From Acidobacteriota bacterium (GTDB lineage Bacteria > Actinomycetota > Acidimicrobiia > Acidimicrobiales > RAAP-2): a DNA stretch of 59,450 nt. The position numbers and the translations under genes are program-made. The stretch covers positions 1 through 59,450 of the forward strand of contig JAGXBH010000010.1 of the NCBI GenBank assembly GCA_018971185.1, given 5' to 3'. A model generated the notes under the pieces. That model made no database searches. It was not told where the DNA came from and worked only from the letters and a program-made list of their open reading frames with translations. Shown here piece after piece: positions 8,626 through 17,478 of this stretch; the stretch's first letter is position 1; every line of letters starts with the position of its first letter.

Positions 8626-9018
8626 ATGGCCGCGACGAGGAACACCACGCAACGCCGCGAGGTCATCCGTGCCCTGGAACGGGTCCAGGGCTTCGTCAGT
8701 GCCCAGGACCTGCACGAACTCATCGTGGCCGACGGCGCTGAGGTGGCGCTGGCCACGGTGTACAGCCAGTTGCGCAAGCTCAGCGACGCCCAGATGGTCG
8801 ACGTGGTGATGACCGACCGCGGCGAGGCCCTCTACCGGCGCTGCGTGGACGACTCGCACCATCACCACCTGGCCTGTCGCACCTGTGGCGCGACGGTCGA
8901 GGTGGACGCGCCCGAGTTGGAGCGTTGGGCCCACGACATCGCCGAGCGCTTCGGCTACTCCGACGTACGACACGTGCTGGAGCTCAACGGGATCTGTCGC
9001 GCGTGTCGACCCAAGTGA
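8626..9018 (+). CDS. Fur-family metalloregulator, probably Zur
   Basis: A 130-residue Fur-family repressor. The N-terminal winged helix (residues 1-80) is followed by the regulatory metal-binding HHHH run (78-81), C84/C87 and C124/C127, the latter four being the structural zinc site. Divergent location from a zinc-type ABC importer with two palindromes between them points to Zur rather than Fur, but metal choice cannot be read with certainty. A TAGGAT hexamer at 8614-8619 ends 6 nt before the ATG, so the message is probably leaderless. The stop overlaps pgeF. Confidence 0.9.
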   Translation: MAATRNTTQRREVIRALERVQGFVSAQDLHELIVADGAEVALATVYSQLRKLSDAQMVDVVMTDRGEALYRRCVDDSHHHHLACRTCGATVEVDAPELERWAHDIAERFGYSDVRHVLELNGICRACRPK

Positions 9019-9797
9019 CCCTGGCGACGAGCGAGCGCGGCGATCTGCGCGTCGTTGAGTTGGCGGCGATGCGCGACGTCGGCGTCGACGCCTTCATCAC
9101 CACGCGCGACGGCGGGGTCAGCGAGGCGCCCTACGATCGCCTCAACCTGGCCACCCACGTCGGGGACGACCCGGAGCAGGTGCGCGAGAACCGACGGCGG
9201 GTGGCCGCGGCGGCGAACGTGGCGCCCTCGCACCTGGTGACGTCGCACCAGGTGCACGGCGCCGGGGTGAGCGACGTCGACCGCTGGGCCGGCGAGGACC
9301 TCGAGGGCGACGCCCTCGTCACGACGCGAGGCGGCCTGGCGCTGTGCGTCCTGGTGGCCGACTGCGTCCCGATGCTGTTCGTCGCGGGCGACGGTGAACG
9401 CCTGGCCGTGGCCCACGCGGGCTGGCGAGGACTCGTTGCGGGAGTGATCCCGGCGACGCTGACCCACTTTACCCGGCCGAGGGAGGTGCGCGTCGTCGTC
9501 GGCCCGCACATCTCGGCCCAGCGCTACCAGGTCGGACCCGACGTCGCGCACCACTTCGCCCACATCGAGGGTGCGCTCGGGGAGGACCACGGGGACCGCC
9601 AGCGACTCGACCTCGGGGCGGTCGTGCGCCACCAGCTCCGCCGCGCCGGCGTGCCTGATCAGCACGTGAGCGCCCTCGCACTCTCGACCGACGACACCAC
9701 GGTGTTCTTCTCGGACCGGGCGCACCGACCTTGCGGGCGATTCGCCCTGGTCGCTCGTCGCCTCGACGACGGGGCCTCGACGAGGGGGGCGTCGTGA
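9015..9797 (+). CDS. pgeF: Peptidoglycan editing factor PgeF (YfiH/laccase-domain family)
   Basis: A 260-residue YfiH/LACC1-fold protein. The metal/catalytic triad of the family is present: H78 in SHQVHG (77-82), C117 in ADC (115-117) and H134 in AHAGWRG (133-139). E. coli PgeF is known to keep L-Ser out of the first stem-peptide position of peptidoglycan; the family also has purine-nucleoside phosphorylase activity in some members. Start choice GTG 9015 gives a GTGA overlap with the regulator gene; GTG 9003 is possible. It is coupled by another GTGA overlap to murL, so an editing role in wall precursor synthesis fits the context. Confidence 0.88.
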   Translation: MTLATSERGDLRVVELAAMRDVGVDAFITTRDGGVSEAPYDRLNLATHVGDDPEQVRENRRRVAAAANVAPSHLVTSHQVHGAGVSDVDRWAGEDLEGDALVTTRGGLALCVLVADCVPMLFVAGDGERLAVAHAGWRGLVAGVIPATLTHFTRPREVRVVVGPHISAQRYQVGPDVAHHFAHIEGALGEDHGDRQRLDLGAVVRHQLRRAGVPDQHVSALALSTDDTTVFFSDRAHRPCGRFALVARRLDDGASTRGAS

Positions 9798-11074
9798 CCC
9801 GCGCCGAGACCTTCCGCTACGTGGGACTCGAGGTCGACGACGACGCACTGCGCGGGCACTACGAACTCGACGGGCGCCACTTCGTCGAGGTGGTGTCCTT
9901 CGAGGGCACCGGCCCGCTACGGCGACCCGCCCTCGTCGCCGTCGCCGAGCTGTGGTACCTAGTGGCGGGCCTCTCCTACTACAAGGCGGGCGCCGCGCGC
10001 CACGTCGACCTGGGTGACACCCCCGCGGGAGCGCATGGCCGTGCGCTCCTCGACGCCGCGCTGCACGAGGGACTGGGCGAGTACGCCTACCGCAACAACC
10101 TGAACCTCGACGACGTCGTCGTCGAGGGTGGTCGCGACGCTACTTCCTACCGACCGACGATCGACGAAGCGAGGGTGCTCGTGCCCTTCGGCGGTGGGAT
10201 CGACTCGGTGGTGACCGTCGAGTCGCTCGGGCACCTGGAGCGGGCGCTCTTCGTCGTGAGTCCCGCCTCGGGACGCTTCGCGCCGCTCGAGGACACCGCC
10301 GCGGTGACGGGCCTCGAGATCGTGCGCGCGACGCGTCAACTCGACCCCCAGATCCTGCGCGGCGACGACAACTTCTTCAACGGCCACGTGCCCGTCACGG
10401 CTATGGTCACCCTCCTCGCGGCGGTCGCCGCATTGGCCTCGGGACGCGGCGCGGTGGCGATGAGCAACGAGCACTCGGCCTCGTCGGCGAACCTGCGCTG
10501 GCGCGACCAGGACGTGAACCATCAGTGGTCCAAGTCCTGGTCCGCCGAGATGTTGATCGCGGACGCGCTGAGCGAGCGCGTGGGACCGGAATTCGTGGTG
10601 GCGAGCTTCCTGCGCGACCGTAGCGAACTGTGGGTCGCCCAGCAGTTCGCCCGGTTGAGCGCGTATCACGACGTCTTTCGCAGCTGCAATCGGGCCTTCA
10701 ACCAGCGTCCCGGGGAGCGCGCCGCGCACTGGTGTGGCACGTGCGACAAGTGCCTCTTCATCAACCTGATACTCGCTCCCTTCATCGAGCGCGACCAGCT
10801 GCGCCGGATCTTCCGTAGCGAGCCCATCGCCGACCCGCGCCTCGACGCGACGCTGCGCTCGCTGGTGGGTCTGGGCATCCAGCACAAGCCCTTCGAGTGC
10901 GTGGGCGACCCCGACGAGAGTGCCGTCGCCCTGCGAGCGGTGAGCCAGTCGACGCCGTGGCACGACGTCATACGACTCGCGGAGCTCGCCCGACTCACCT
11001 CCCCCGATCGCGACTTCGAAGAACTGCTCCAGCCCCAAGGACCCAGCCGTGTTCCGGCCCACTGGCTTCGCTGA
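9794..11074 (+). CDS. murL: UDP-N-acetylmuramoyl-L-alanyl-L-glutamate epimerase (MurL)
   Basis: MurL converts the terminal L-Glu of UDP-MurNAc-L-Ala-L-Glu to D-Glu in an ATP-dependent reaction, replacing the classical glutamate racemase/MurD route. The 426-residue protein has a PP-loop-like motif PFGGGIDS at residues 131-138 and a conserved HWCGTCDKC cluster near residues 312-318 that may bind metal. Assignment rests on overall family resemblance and on the adjacent MurD2-type ligase, which is the known partner. It starts in a GTGA overlap with pgeF and overlaps murD2 by 26 bp. Confidence 0.82.
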   Translation: MTRAETFRYVGLEVDDDALRGHYELDGRHFVEVVSFEGTGPLRRPALVAVAELWYLVAGLSYYKAGAARHVDLGDTPAGAHGRALLDAALHEGLGEYAYRNNLNLDDVVVEGGRDATSYRPTIDEARVLVPFGGGIDSVVTVESLGHLERALFVVSPASGRFAPLEDTAAVTGLEIVRATRQLDPQILRGDDNFFNGHVPVTAMVTLLAAVAALASGRGAVAMSNEHSASSANLRWRDQDVNHQWSKSWSAEMLIADALSERVGPEFVVASFLRDRSELWVAQQFARLSAYHDVFRSCNRAFNQRPGERAAHWCGTCDKCLFINLILAPFIERDQLRRIFRSEPIADPRLDATLRSLVGLGIQHKPFECVGDPDESAVALRAVSQSTPWHDVIRLAELARLTSPDRDFEELLQPQGPSRVPAHWLR

Positions 11075-12374
11075 CCTCCACGACAAGCGGGTCGGCATCT
11101 ACGGGTACGGCGTCGAGGGCCGCGCGACGGCCCGGCGCCTGCGCGGTACTGGCGCCGAGCTCCTGATCGTCGACGACGATCCCGGTGACGCGGGCGTCCT
11201 CGCCGCCGCCGACGGTGGCCTCGAGGCGCTCGCCACCTGCGACGTGGTCATCAAGAGTCCGGGGATCCCGCGACGGCGCGCCGACGTGGTCGGCCTCGAG
11301 GAGCGTGGCGTGAGTGTCACCTCGGCCCTCGACCTCTGGCTCCACGAGGTCGACGCCCAGCGCGTCATCGCGATCACGGGCACCAAGGGCAAGTCGACGA
11401 CGACCTCGCTGGTGGCGTTCTTCCTACGGGCCCTCGGCGAGGAGGCCCACGAACTGGGCAACTTCGGTCGGCCACCCTACGACCCCGACCTCGACACGTC
11501 CTCGGGCTGGCTGGTGCTCGAAGTGTCGAGTTTCCAGTCCGTCGACGTGACGCGCGCCCCGGGGCTCGTCCTGGTCACCTCGTTGGGGTCGGACCACCTC
11601 GACTGGCACGGCACGCTCGCTCAATACCACGAGGACAAGCTGACCATCACCCGCGCCGCGGGCAAGCACGTCACGCTCATCGCCGACGACCCCGCACTGG
11701 ATCGCGCCAGGACCCAGATGGGTGGCCGGGTGGTCGTCGCGACGCGCGACGACACCGGTCTCTCGCACGAATTGGGCCTGCTCGGCGCGCACAATGAGTC
11801 GAACGTCGGCCTCGCCCTCGCGGCCTGCGCCATGGCGACTGATCTCACCGTCGTCGACGTGCGCGCGGCCGTGCGACGACGGGCGCACGAATTCACACCC
11901 CTGCGGGGTCGACTGACGCTGGTGGCGTCGCGCGAGGTGCGCGGTGGACACGTTCGCTACGTCGACGACGGTCTCGCGACCTCCCCCCTGCCGACCCTGG
12001 CCGCGCTCGAGGTCTTCGTCCATGAACCCGTCGCGCTCATCGCCGGGGGATTCGACCGAGGCGTCGACTACGACGCACTCGCGAGGTCGCTGGGCGAGCG
12101 CGGTACCGCGACGACGGTGGTGGTCATCGGGCCGGCGGGCGAGCGACTAGGCGCGCTGTGCGCAGGGATGCCTCGCGTACTCCACGCTCGCGACATGCGT
12201 TCCGCCGTCCGCCTGGCCGACCAGGCGGTGGCCGACGGCGGCGTCGTGCTGTTCTCGCCCGCCGCACCGAGCTTCGACGCCTACCGCGATTGGGCCGAAC
12301 GTAGCGACGACTTCACTCAAATGGTCCAGTCGACGATCGCCGAGCGCGCCGCGGACGTCGAGAACGGGTCGTGA
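11049..12374 (+). CDS. murD2: MurD2-type UDP-N-acetylmuramoyl-L-alanine--L-glutamate ligase
   Basis: A 441-residue Mur ligase. It has an N-terminal Rossmann segment (VGIYGYGVEGRATARRL), the ATP-binding GTKGKSTT motif at residues 111-118 and the central and C-terminal ligase domains. By sequence alone it could be an ordinary MurD adding D-Glu. The overlap with murL, whose product epimerises L-Glu after ligation, makes MurD2 (L-Glu specific) the better call. The GTG start lies 26 bp inside murL. A 364-bp stretch without a gene follows. Confidence 0.82.
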   Translation: MFRPTGFADLHDKRVGIYGYGVEGRATARRLRGTGAELLIVDDDPGDAGVLAAADGGLEALATCDVVIKSPGIPRRRADVVGLEERGVSVTSALDLWLHEVDAQRVIAITGTKGKSTTTSLVAFFLRALGEEAHELGNFGRPPYDPDLDTSSGWLVLEVSSFQSVDVTRAPGLVLVTSLGSDHLDWHGTLAQYHEDKLTITRAAGKHVTLIADDPALDRARTQMGGRVVVATRDDTGLSHELGLLGAHNESNVGLALAACAMATDLTVVDVRAAVRRRAHEFTPLRGRLTLVASREVRGGHVRYVDDGLATSPLPTLAALEVFVHEPVALIAGGFDRGVDYDALARSLGERGTATTVVVIGPAGERLGALCAGMPRVLHARDMRSAVRLADQAVADGGVVLFSPAAPSFDAYRDWAERSDDFTQMVQSTIAERAADVENGS

Positions 12375-12738
12375 CCGGCGCGGCGCGCGGCGCGATATCA
12401 CGACACCCGTTCGCCTCGCAGCGTCACGTGACCGTGGCGACCACACTGAAATAGGTGAAGCTATGGTTGGGCGAGGTCGCTCCCTTTCAGGTGTTGGCGC
12501 CGGGGCAGCTCCCCACGGCGCCCGTGGCCGTGACGCTCGATGCGCTGCCGTAGGGGGTGGAGGAGGACGAGGCGATGGCCACCACGGGGGCGCCACGGTC
12601 GTGGTGAATCACCGTTGAAATCCGAAGAACTAGCAAAGTCGACGCCAGCGATCGACTGATGTCAAGGATCAGTTGTTGTTGTGTCAACCATCACCTGAGA
12701 GTCAGATGTCAAGGCTCAGGTGTTGCAATACAGGTGAC
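12375..12738. other. Intergenic stretch between murD2 and tRNA-Thr, with possible gene remnant
   Basis: No supported gene. A minus-strand open frame (12487-12687, 66 codons) encodes a Ser/Ala/Thr-rich C terminus ending CPGANT that looks like the end of a secreted or pilin-like protein; without an RBS or homologue I treat it as a possible remnant only. A CACCAC/GTGGTG inverted repeat occurs near 12580-12605. Two imperfect direct repeats precede the tRNA and are listed separately. Confidence 0.4.
12658..12725. repeat. Pair of 21-bp imperfect direct repeats
   Basis: The unit beginning GATGTCAAGG and ending GTTG occurs at 12658-12678 and again at 12705-12725, with 2 mismatches in 21 bp and a 47-bp period. 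It lies just downstream of the minus-strand tRNA-Thr gene. The role is unknown; a regulator-binding array or a small duplication are both possible. Confidence 0.6.
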
Positions 12739-12814
12739 TGGAGCCTGGGAGGAGATTCGAACTCCTGACCTGCGCATTACGAATGCGCTGCTCTACCGAC
12801 TGAGCTACCCAGGC
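12739..12814 (-). tRNA. tRNA-Thr (anticodon CGT)
   Basis: A complete 76-nt cloverleaf on the minus strand. The acceptor stem is GCCTGGG/CCCAGGC, the D arm GCTC/GAGC, the anticodon stem GCGCA/TGCGC with loop TTCGTAA (anticodon CGT), and the T arm AGGAG/CTCCT with loop TTCGAAT. CCA is encoded. It reads ACG codons. Confidence 0.95.
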
Positions 12815-12849
12815 GCGACTAGAGAGTTTACCCGATTCCCCCCACCATC

Positions 12850-13950
12850 TCAGAGCCGCGACAACGAGAGCATCAGGTCGGCCAGCAAGAGCCCTTCGTC
12901 GATGTTCGTCGCGAGCCGCTCATTGGCTTCGATCAGTATCTCTAGCGCCTGCATCGACGCGACGACCCGGTAGCCGTCGCGTCCCTCTCCACCCTCGCGC
13001 GCCCCCTGGCGCGCCACGAGCGCCTCGCTCATGCGCTGGCGGTAGACGCCCGACACGACGCTGAGCCCGAATCTCAGTTCCTCGAGGCGAAAGCGTCGCT
13101 GCTCACGCTTGAACTGCGCCTCGATCTCCTTGCGATTGCCCACCGAACGCTGCCCCACCTCCTTCGCCTCGCGAACTCGGCGCGCGAGGTCCTCGGTGTG
13201 CAGGGACTCGAGCGGGGCCATCGCCGCATCGATGGATCCGGAGATCTCGGCGGCGATCGCCGCGGCGACGGCCGCGGTGCCGTTGAGACGATCGGGCACC
13301 GCGCGCCAGTTCGCCAGTCGTTCGTCCAAACCGGGATCGCGCAGCAACACTCGAGCGCGTGCGAGGTTGCCGCGCGCCGAACGGGCCACCGCGGCCGCGA
13401 CGTCGGGCGCGGCGCCGTCTCGACGCAACACCGCCTCGAGATCGACCACACTCATCGCGTGGAACTTGACTTCCACGCATCGCGACACGATGGTGTCGAG
13501 GGCCTCGGGCACCTCGTCGGCGGTGAGGATGAAGACGGTCCGCGCCGGCGGCTCCTCCAGGGACTTGAGCAACGCCGGAGCGGACGGCGCGGCCCCCGAC
13601 ACCGTCAACTCCACGTCGGGAATGATCATCACCTGGCGACCCGATCCCAGGGGACGCCGGCGCGAGACGCGATCGACCTCACGCAGTTCATCCACCCGCC
13701 ACGAGACGCCCGCGCGCTCGGCGACGTGCACGTCGGGGTCGACGCGCGAGAGAACCCGACGGCAGTCCTCGCACGCACCACAACCGAAGTCCCGACACTG
13801 CAGCGCCGCTGCGAAGGCGGTGACGGCGTCGTTCACGTTCGAGCCGACCGGGCCGGTGAAGAGATAGGCGTGAACGGGGTGACGGGCGTGATGGCGAAGC
13901 GCCGCGATCGCCCGATCCTGGCCGACGAGGGAGTCGAAGACGTCGCTCAC
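12850..13950 (-). CDS. holB: DNA polymerase III subunit delta'
   Basis: A 366-residue clamp-loader AAA+ subunit. It has SLVGQDRAIAALRHHARHPVHAYLFTGP at the N terminus, a four-cysteine zinc site in CRDFGCGACEDC, and the arginine-finger SRC motif (TIVSRCVEV). The Walker A loop is degenerate (GPVGSNVND, no Lys/Thr), as in known delta' subunits that do not hydrolyse ATP, so this does not mean it is broken. It overlaps tmk by 4 bp and is the last gene of the topA-tmk-holB operon. Confidence 0.93.
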   Translation of the reverse strand: MSDVFDSLVGQDRAIAALRHHARHPVHAYLFTGPVGSNVNDAVTAFAAALQCRDFGCGACEDCRRVLSRVDPDVHVAERAGVSWRVDELREVDRVSRRRPLGSGRQVMIIPDVELTVSGAAPSAPALLKSLEEPPARTVFILTADEVPEALDTIVSRCVEVKFHAMSVVDLEAVLRRDGAAPDVAAAVARSARGNLARARVLLRDPGLDERLANWRAVPDRLNGTAAVAAAIAAEISGSIDAAMAPLESLHTEDLARRVREAKEVGQRSVGNRKEIEAQFKREQRRFRLEELRFGLSVVSGVYRQRMSEALVARQGAREGGEGRDGYRVVASMQALEILIEANERLATNIDEGLLLADLMLSLSRL

Positions 13951-14549
13951 CAGTCGAGCGTGTCCAATCTCTCGTCGATCACGGCGGCGACCTCCTCGAA
14001 ACCCGCCCGACCGTCGATCACGAACCAGTGCGCGTGGTCGCGCGCCGCCATCTCGAGGTAACCCTCGCGCACCCGGTCGTGGAAGGCGGCGTCGGCCGAC
14101 TCGAACCGGTCCTTCGCGTCACGGGCGCGACGTTCGTTGGCGGTGTCCACGTCGATGTCGATGAGCACCGTCAGGTCGGGCCGACAGGTCCCGATCGCCA
14201 ATTCGGTCGCGGCCTCGAGGTCCGCGAGGTCGACACCGCGCCCGTACCCCTGGTACGCGAGGGTCGAGGCGAAGAAGCGGTCGGCGACCACGTTCGCACC
14301 GCGCTCGAGCGTCGGCTCGATCACGGTGGACACGTGGTGCGAGCGATCGGTGAGCATCATCAGGGCCTCGGTCGTGGGCGCCATGGGTGTCGTCGCGTCG
14401 AGGAGCCATCCCCGCAGTTGTGCGCCCAGTTCCGTGTCGCCGGGCTCGAAGACGAATCGCGCACCGCGCGCCAGGGCGACGCGCCGAGCCTGCGTGCTCT
14501 TGCCGCACGCGTCAATGCCCTCGAAGACGACGAAGCGACCCCGCGTCAC
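13947..14549 (-). CDS. tmk: Thymidylate kinase
   Basis: Phosphorylates dTMP to dTDP. The 200-residue protein has the P-loop FEGIDACGKST (residues 9-19), an EPG motif near 35-37, and DRFFASTLAYQGYGRG (90-105), which holds the substrate-binding arginine and DR motif. The GTG start at 14547-14549 shares four bases with the topA stop (GTGA). The open frame continues far upstream, but that part is antisense-like translation of topA. Confidence 0.95.
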   Translation of the reverse strand: MTRGRFVVFEGIDACGKSTQARRVALARGARFVFEPGDTELGAQLRGWLLDATTPMAPTTEALMMLTDRSHHVSTVIEPTLERGANVVADRFFASTLAYQGYGRGVDLADLEAATELAIGTCRPDLTVLIDIDVDTANERRARDAKDRFESADAAFHDRVREGYLEMAARDHAHWFVIDGRAGFEEVAAVIDERLDTLDW

Positions 14550-17317
14550 TGATCGTGGCCCGCGCGCACCGCCAGAGCGGCGTTGGCGGCCGCGCCCGCA
14601 GCCGTCGCGACGCGCTTGGCCGCACCCTTGCTCACGCCCTTCTTCGAGCCCGAGGCTTTCGCGGTGGTCGACCTCGTTACCGTCGACTTCTTGGCGACCG
14701 CCTTCTTCAGCGGACGGGTGGTCCGCGTGGACGGTTCGGCGTTGCGTCGTTCGGCCAGCAACTCGGCGGCGCGATCGAGCGTGATCGTCTCGGGTGTGTC
14801 GCCCAGTCGCAGGGTCGCGTTCACCTCGCCATCGGTCACGTAGAGCCCGAAACGACCCGACCGCACCACCACGTGACGCTTCGTGACGGGGTCCTCGCCG
14901 AGATCGCGCAAGGGGCCAGCGGCGGCGCGGCGGCCGCGCTGCTTGGGCTGGGCCAGTAGCGCCAGGGCCGCGGGGAGGTCGATGGTGAAGATCTGGTCCT
15001 CGCTCTCGAGTGAACGAGTCTCCTTGCCCCACGTGAGGTAGGGGCCGTAGCGGCCATTCTGGGCCAGCACCGGCTGCCCGTCGTCGGGGTGCGACCCGAG
15101 CTCGCGCGGCAACGACAGCAGCGCCAGGGCCTCCTCCAGGGTGATGGTCTCCGGCGACATGGTGGAGAAGAGCGACGCGGTCTTGGGTTTCTCCTTGGGG
15201 TCGCTCACCTCGCCGACCTGCACGTAGGGGCCGTAGCGACCGGCCTTCAAGAAGATGGCCCGACCGAGCTCGTCGACGCCGAGCTGGCGGTCGTTGCTCG
15301 GCGCCGCGAGCAGCGAGAGCGCGTGCTCCACCGTGAGTGAATCCGGCTCCGTCGCCTCGGGGATCGACACGCGGTCCTCGCCGTGCACGAGGTAAGGGCC
15401 GTATCGCCCGGAGCGCACCGAGACCGCGAGTCCGTCGGGAGCGCTGCCGAGTTCGATCGAGTTGATCGCGGCGAAGTCGAAGTCGTGCTGGTCGTGGGTC
15501 ACGTGCTCGAGGCCGCGGCGCGCGAGCTCGGTGGCGGCCTCGGGGTTGCCGAAGTAGAACTTGTGCAGCCACGGCTCGAGGTCCTGACGACCGTCGGCGA
15601 TGTCGTCGAGCTGGTTCTCCATCTCGGCGGTGAACTGGTAGTCGACGAGGTCCGCGAAGTACGTCTGCAGGAGGTTCACGACGGCGAAGGCGCGAAACGC
15701 CGGCACCAGCGACTTCCCCTTCTTCCAGACGTAGCCGCGGCGGTCGATCGTCTTCATGACGCTGGCGTAGGTCGACGGACGTCCGATGCCCAGGTCCTCG
15801 AGCTTCTTGATCAACGTCGCCTCGGAGAAACGGTCGGGGGGCTGCGTGTCGTGGCTCTTCATCGCGACGTCCCCCACGAGCACCGACGCACCCTCGACCA
15901 GCGGCGGCAGGATGCGCTCCTGGTCCGCCAGTTCGGCTTCGGGGTCGTCGGTCCCCTCGACGTAGGCGCGTCGGAAGCCCGGGAACTCGATGCGCAGTCC
16001 CGAGGCGCTGAGGCCAACCTCGACGTCGCCGTCGAAGCCGGCCACCGCACCCACGTCGCAGCGCAGGCGCACCCGGTCCTGGGTGAGTCGGGCGTCGACC
16101 ATCTGCGAGGCGATCGTCCGCTTCCAGATCAACTCGTAGACGGCCAGTTCGTCGCCACCCAGGCTCGACTGCGCGTCCTCCAGGGAGCGGAACACTTCGC
16201 CGGCGGGGCGGATGGCCTCGTGGGCCTCCTGCGCGTTCTTCACCTTGCGGTCGTAGCGACGCGGCGCGTCGGCGACGTAGTCGTCGCCGTACATCGAGGC
16301 GGCCATGGACCGAGCGGCGTTGATCGCCTCGTCCGACAGTGTCGTCGAGTCGGTACGCATGTAGGTGATCCAGCCCTGCTCGTAGAGCCGCTGGGCGGCG
16401 CGCATCGTACGTTCCGGGTCGAAGCGCAACTTGCGACTGGCCTCGATCTGCAGCGAGGAGGTCATGAAGGGGGGCTGGGGGCGCTGCGTGCGCGGGGTGG
16501 ACGTGATCGAGCCGACGATCACCTCACGACCCGCCAGGGCGTCGGCGAGGGCCTGGGCCGAGGACTCGCCGAGCACCTCGATGGCGGTGGCGGACTGCAG
16601 TCGCCCGGAGGCGTCGAAGTTCTTACCGGTCGCGAGCGGCGCACCGTTCACGGTGTCGACCGTGGCCTCGAAGGTCGACGCGGCCAGGAGCGAGGCGGTG
16701 ACGTCGAACCACGTCGCCGAGGTGAAGGCCATGCGCTCGCGCTCGCGCTCGCACACCAGACGGATCGCCACCGACTGCACCCGACCCGCCGAACGGGCCT
16801 TGTCGACCGCGCGCCACAGCACCGGGGACACCTCGTAGCCGACCAGGCGGTCGAGGAAGCGGCGCCCCTCTTGCGCGTCGACCAGGCGCAGATCGAGGTC
16901 GCGGGTGTCGTTGACGGCCCGCTCGATCGCGGCGGGCGTGATCTCGTGGAACACCATCCGCTTGACGGGCACCTTGGGATTCAGCACCTCGCGGAGGTGC
17001 CAGGCGATGGCCTCCCCCTCGCGGTCCTCGTCGGTGGCGAGGTAGAGCTCGTCGACCTGCTTGAGCGCCGCCTTGAGTTCGCTGACCACCTTCTTGCGAT
17101 CGCTCGACACCACGTAGACCGGCTTGAAGTGATCGCTCACGTTGATGCCCAGACGCGCCCACTTCTCTCCCTTGACCGACGCGGGGATGTCCGCCGCGCT
17201 CTGCGGAAGATCGCGGATGTGGCCGATGGAGGGCTTGACGATGTAGTCGGGACCGAGCATGCCCTGGATCCGGGTGGCCTTCGCCACCGACTCGACTATC
17301 ACCAGTGCTCTCGCCAC
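14546..17317 (-). CDS. topA: DNA topoisomerase I
   Basis: A 923-residue type IA topoisomerase that relaxes negative supercoils. The Toprim domain has E9 and DEDRE (96-100); the catalytic tyrosine is Y319 in ITYMRTDS. After the core come about four repeated topo C-terminal domains, each with a GRYGPY-like motif, and a Lys/Ala-rich tail that is typical of actinobacterial TopA and binds DNA. The GTG start has a strong AGGAGG ribosome-binding site. It leads the topA-tmk-holB operon. Confidence 0.97.
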   Translation of the reverse strand: MARALVIVESVAKATRIQGMLGPDYIVKPSIGHIRDLPQSAADIPASVKGEKWARLGINVSDHFKPVYVVSSDRKKVVSELKAALKQVDELYLATDEDREGEAIAWHLREVLNPKVPVKRMVFHEITPAAIERAVNDTRDLDLRLVDAQEGRRFLDRLVGYEVSPVLWRAVDKARSAGRVQSVAIRLVCERERERMAFTSATWFDVTASLLAASTFEATVDTVNGAPLATGKNFDASGRLQSATAIEVLGESSAQALADALAGREVIVGSITSTPRTQRPQPPFMTSSLQIEASRKLRFDPERTMRAAQRLYEQGWITYMRTDSTTLSDEAINAARSMAASMYGDDYVADAPRRYDRKVKNAQEAHEAIRPAGEVFRSLEDAQSSLGGDELAVYELIWKRTIASQMVDARLTQDRVRLRCDVGAVAGFDGDVEVGLSASGLRIEFPGFRRAYVEGTDDPEAELADQERILPPLVEGASVLVGDVAMKSHDTQPPDRFSEATLIKKLEDLGIGRPSTYASVMKTIDRRGYVWKKGKSLVPAFRAFAVVNLLQTYFADLVDYQFTAEMENQLDDIADGRQDLEPWLHKFYFGNPEAATELARRGLEHVTHDQHDFDFAAINSIELGSAPDGLAVSVRSGRYGPYLVHGEDRVSIPEATEPDSLTVEHALSLLAAPSNDRQLGVDELGRAIFLKAGRYGPYVQVGEVSDPKEKPKTASLFSTMSPETITLEEALALLSLPRELGSHPDDGQPVLAQNGRYGPYLTWGKETRSLESEDQIFTIDLPAALALLAQPKQRGRRAAAGPLRDLGEDPVTKRHVVVRSGRFGLYVTDGEVNATLRLGDTPETITLDRAAELLAERRNAEPSTRTTRPLKKAVAKKSTVTRSTTAKASGSKKGVSKGAAKRVATAAGAAANAALAVRAGHDQ

Positions 17318-17478
17318 GCTCGCCTCCTCTCATTACCTCGTCGTTCAGTCGTACACCAAGATAGACACCCTGGCGTCGCCCCCCGGCGATGCGCGGCGTC
17401 GCACCTCGAAACGAGTATTTATAACACCCACCAACGGTCGCCGGGGTGAGCACGACTCATCCTCGCTGGCCGGAGCGT

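Noticed and set aside
12850..13950. holB as a broken ATPase because Walker A lacks Lys/Thr
   Set aside because: Clamp-loader delta' subunits are known to have degenerate ATP sites; the zinc cysteines and SRC motif are intact, so the gene is normal.
15383..17449. 688-codon open frame opposite topA
   Set aside because: It is antisense to a well-supported topoisomerase gene; its Arg/His/Gly-rich composition without domains is typical of shadow frames in high-GC DNA.
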